NCBI GenBank assembly: GCA_902762455.1
Contig: CACWOG010000003.1
Span: 1 to 34,529, forward strand
DNA length: 34,529 bases
Reading direction: 5' to 3'
From: an uncultured Bacteroidia bacterium
GTDB lineage: Bacteria > Bacteroidota > Bacteroidia > Bacteroidales > ML635J-15
The notes under the pieces were generated by a model that was not told the origin of the DNA, searched no databases, and worked only from the letters and a program-made list of their open reading frames with translations. Below are positions 34,441 to 34,529 of the stretch, piece by piece (position 1 is the stretch's first letter; each line of letters starts with the position of its first letter). Both the position numbers and the translations under genes were made by a program.

Positions 34441-34529
34441 GTAGCCGCACGGAGGGATCAGTTCGACGGTGCGGATCCACCGGCGGCGGACAAGCTTTTC
34501 GGCAAGCTTCGTCCGTCCGGCCAGCGGCG
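34441..34529. other. GC-rich terminal segment of apparently different origin
   Basis: 61 of these 89 bases are G or C (69%), against 31 of 60 just inside (34381-34440) and roughly 40-45% in most of the window. The change coincides with a GATC at 34437-34440; more GATC sites lie at 34456 and 34474. On the + strand one frame reads without stops as protein-like sequence (IVAARRDQFDGADPPAADK). This looks like a join to DNA of a GC-rich organism or to vector, made in cloning or assembly. Confidence 0.7.

Overview
The window looks like a piece of an uncultured, probably host-associated, Bacteroidales genome. The evidence is: several very large secreted proteins ending in type IX secretion system (T9SS) type A sorting domains; BspA-like leucine-rich repeats and SprB repeats; a lipoprotein with a Fib_succ_major/DUF1566-type module; and many promoters of the Bacteroidota form TTTG-N19/21-TAnnTTTG. 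No insertion sequence, CRISPR array, prophage or integrase was seen. The last ~90 bases (from about 34440) are far more GC-rich than the rest and look like a chimeric join.

Layout. (1) 1-10896, + strand: two giant modular surface proteins (the first cut at its 5' end), then a lipoprotein only 4 bases downstream. The two giants share a nearly identical C-terminal secretion module. (2) 10918-11645: a bidirectional terminator, tRNA-Cys(GCA), a small CWC cysteine-rich protein, a 39-codon open frame that may be a gene remnant, and a 2x[4Fe-4S] ferredoxin, all on the minus strand. (3) 11674-15444: a polysaccharide flippase (+), an AlbA_2/HATPase_c_4 regulator-like protein (-) and a family 2 glycosyltransferase (-). 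(4) 15495-22839, + strand: a secreted protein of 17 TPRs and a CHAT caspase-like protease, a secreted propeller-like protein, then a compact run of deoxynucleoside kinase, riboflavin synthase (ribE) and a second flippase. (5) 22843-27930, minus strand: a 1443-residue propeller/SprB/T9SS surface protein whose stop codon overlaps the start of truA. (6) 28062-29870, minus strand: yceD (DUF177)-rpmF-plsX, the usual ribosome/fatty-acid cluster but with no fabH after plsX. (7) 29895-31153: a period-8 repeat array and a sensor histidine kinase broken by an internal deletion. (8) 31275-34440, minus strand: a long imperfect palindrome, then a glycine-rich T9SS surface protein cut at its 5' end by the chimeric join.

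How it fits together: this is a cell-envelope region. Four T9SS substrates, a surface lipoprotein, two flippases and a glycosyltransferase build the outer surface, with housekeeping genes between them. The least ordinary functional element is the exported TPR-CHAT protease followed by an exported propeller-like protein. The strongest anomalies are the chimeric right end, the deleted kinase and the recent 474-bp duplication in the first gene.
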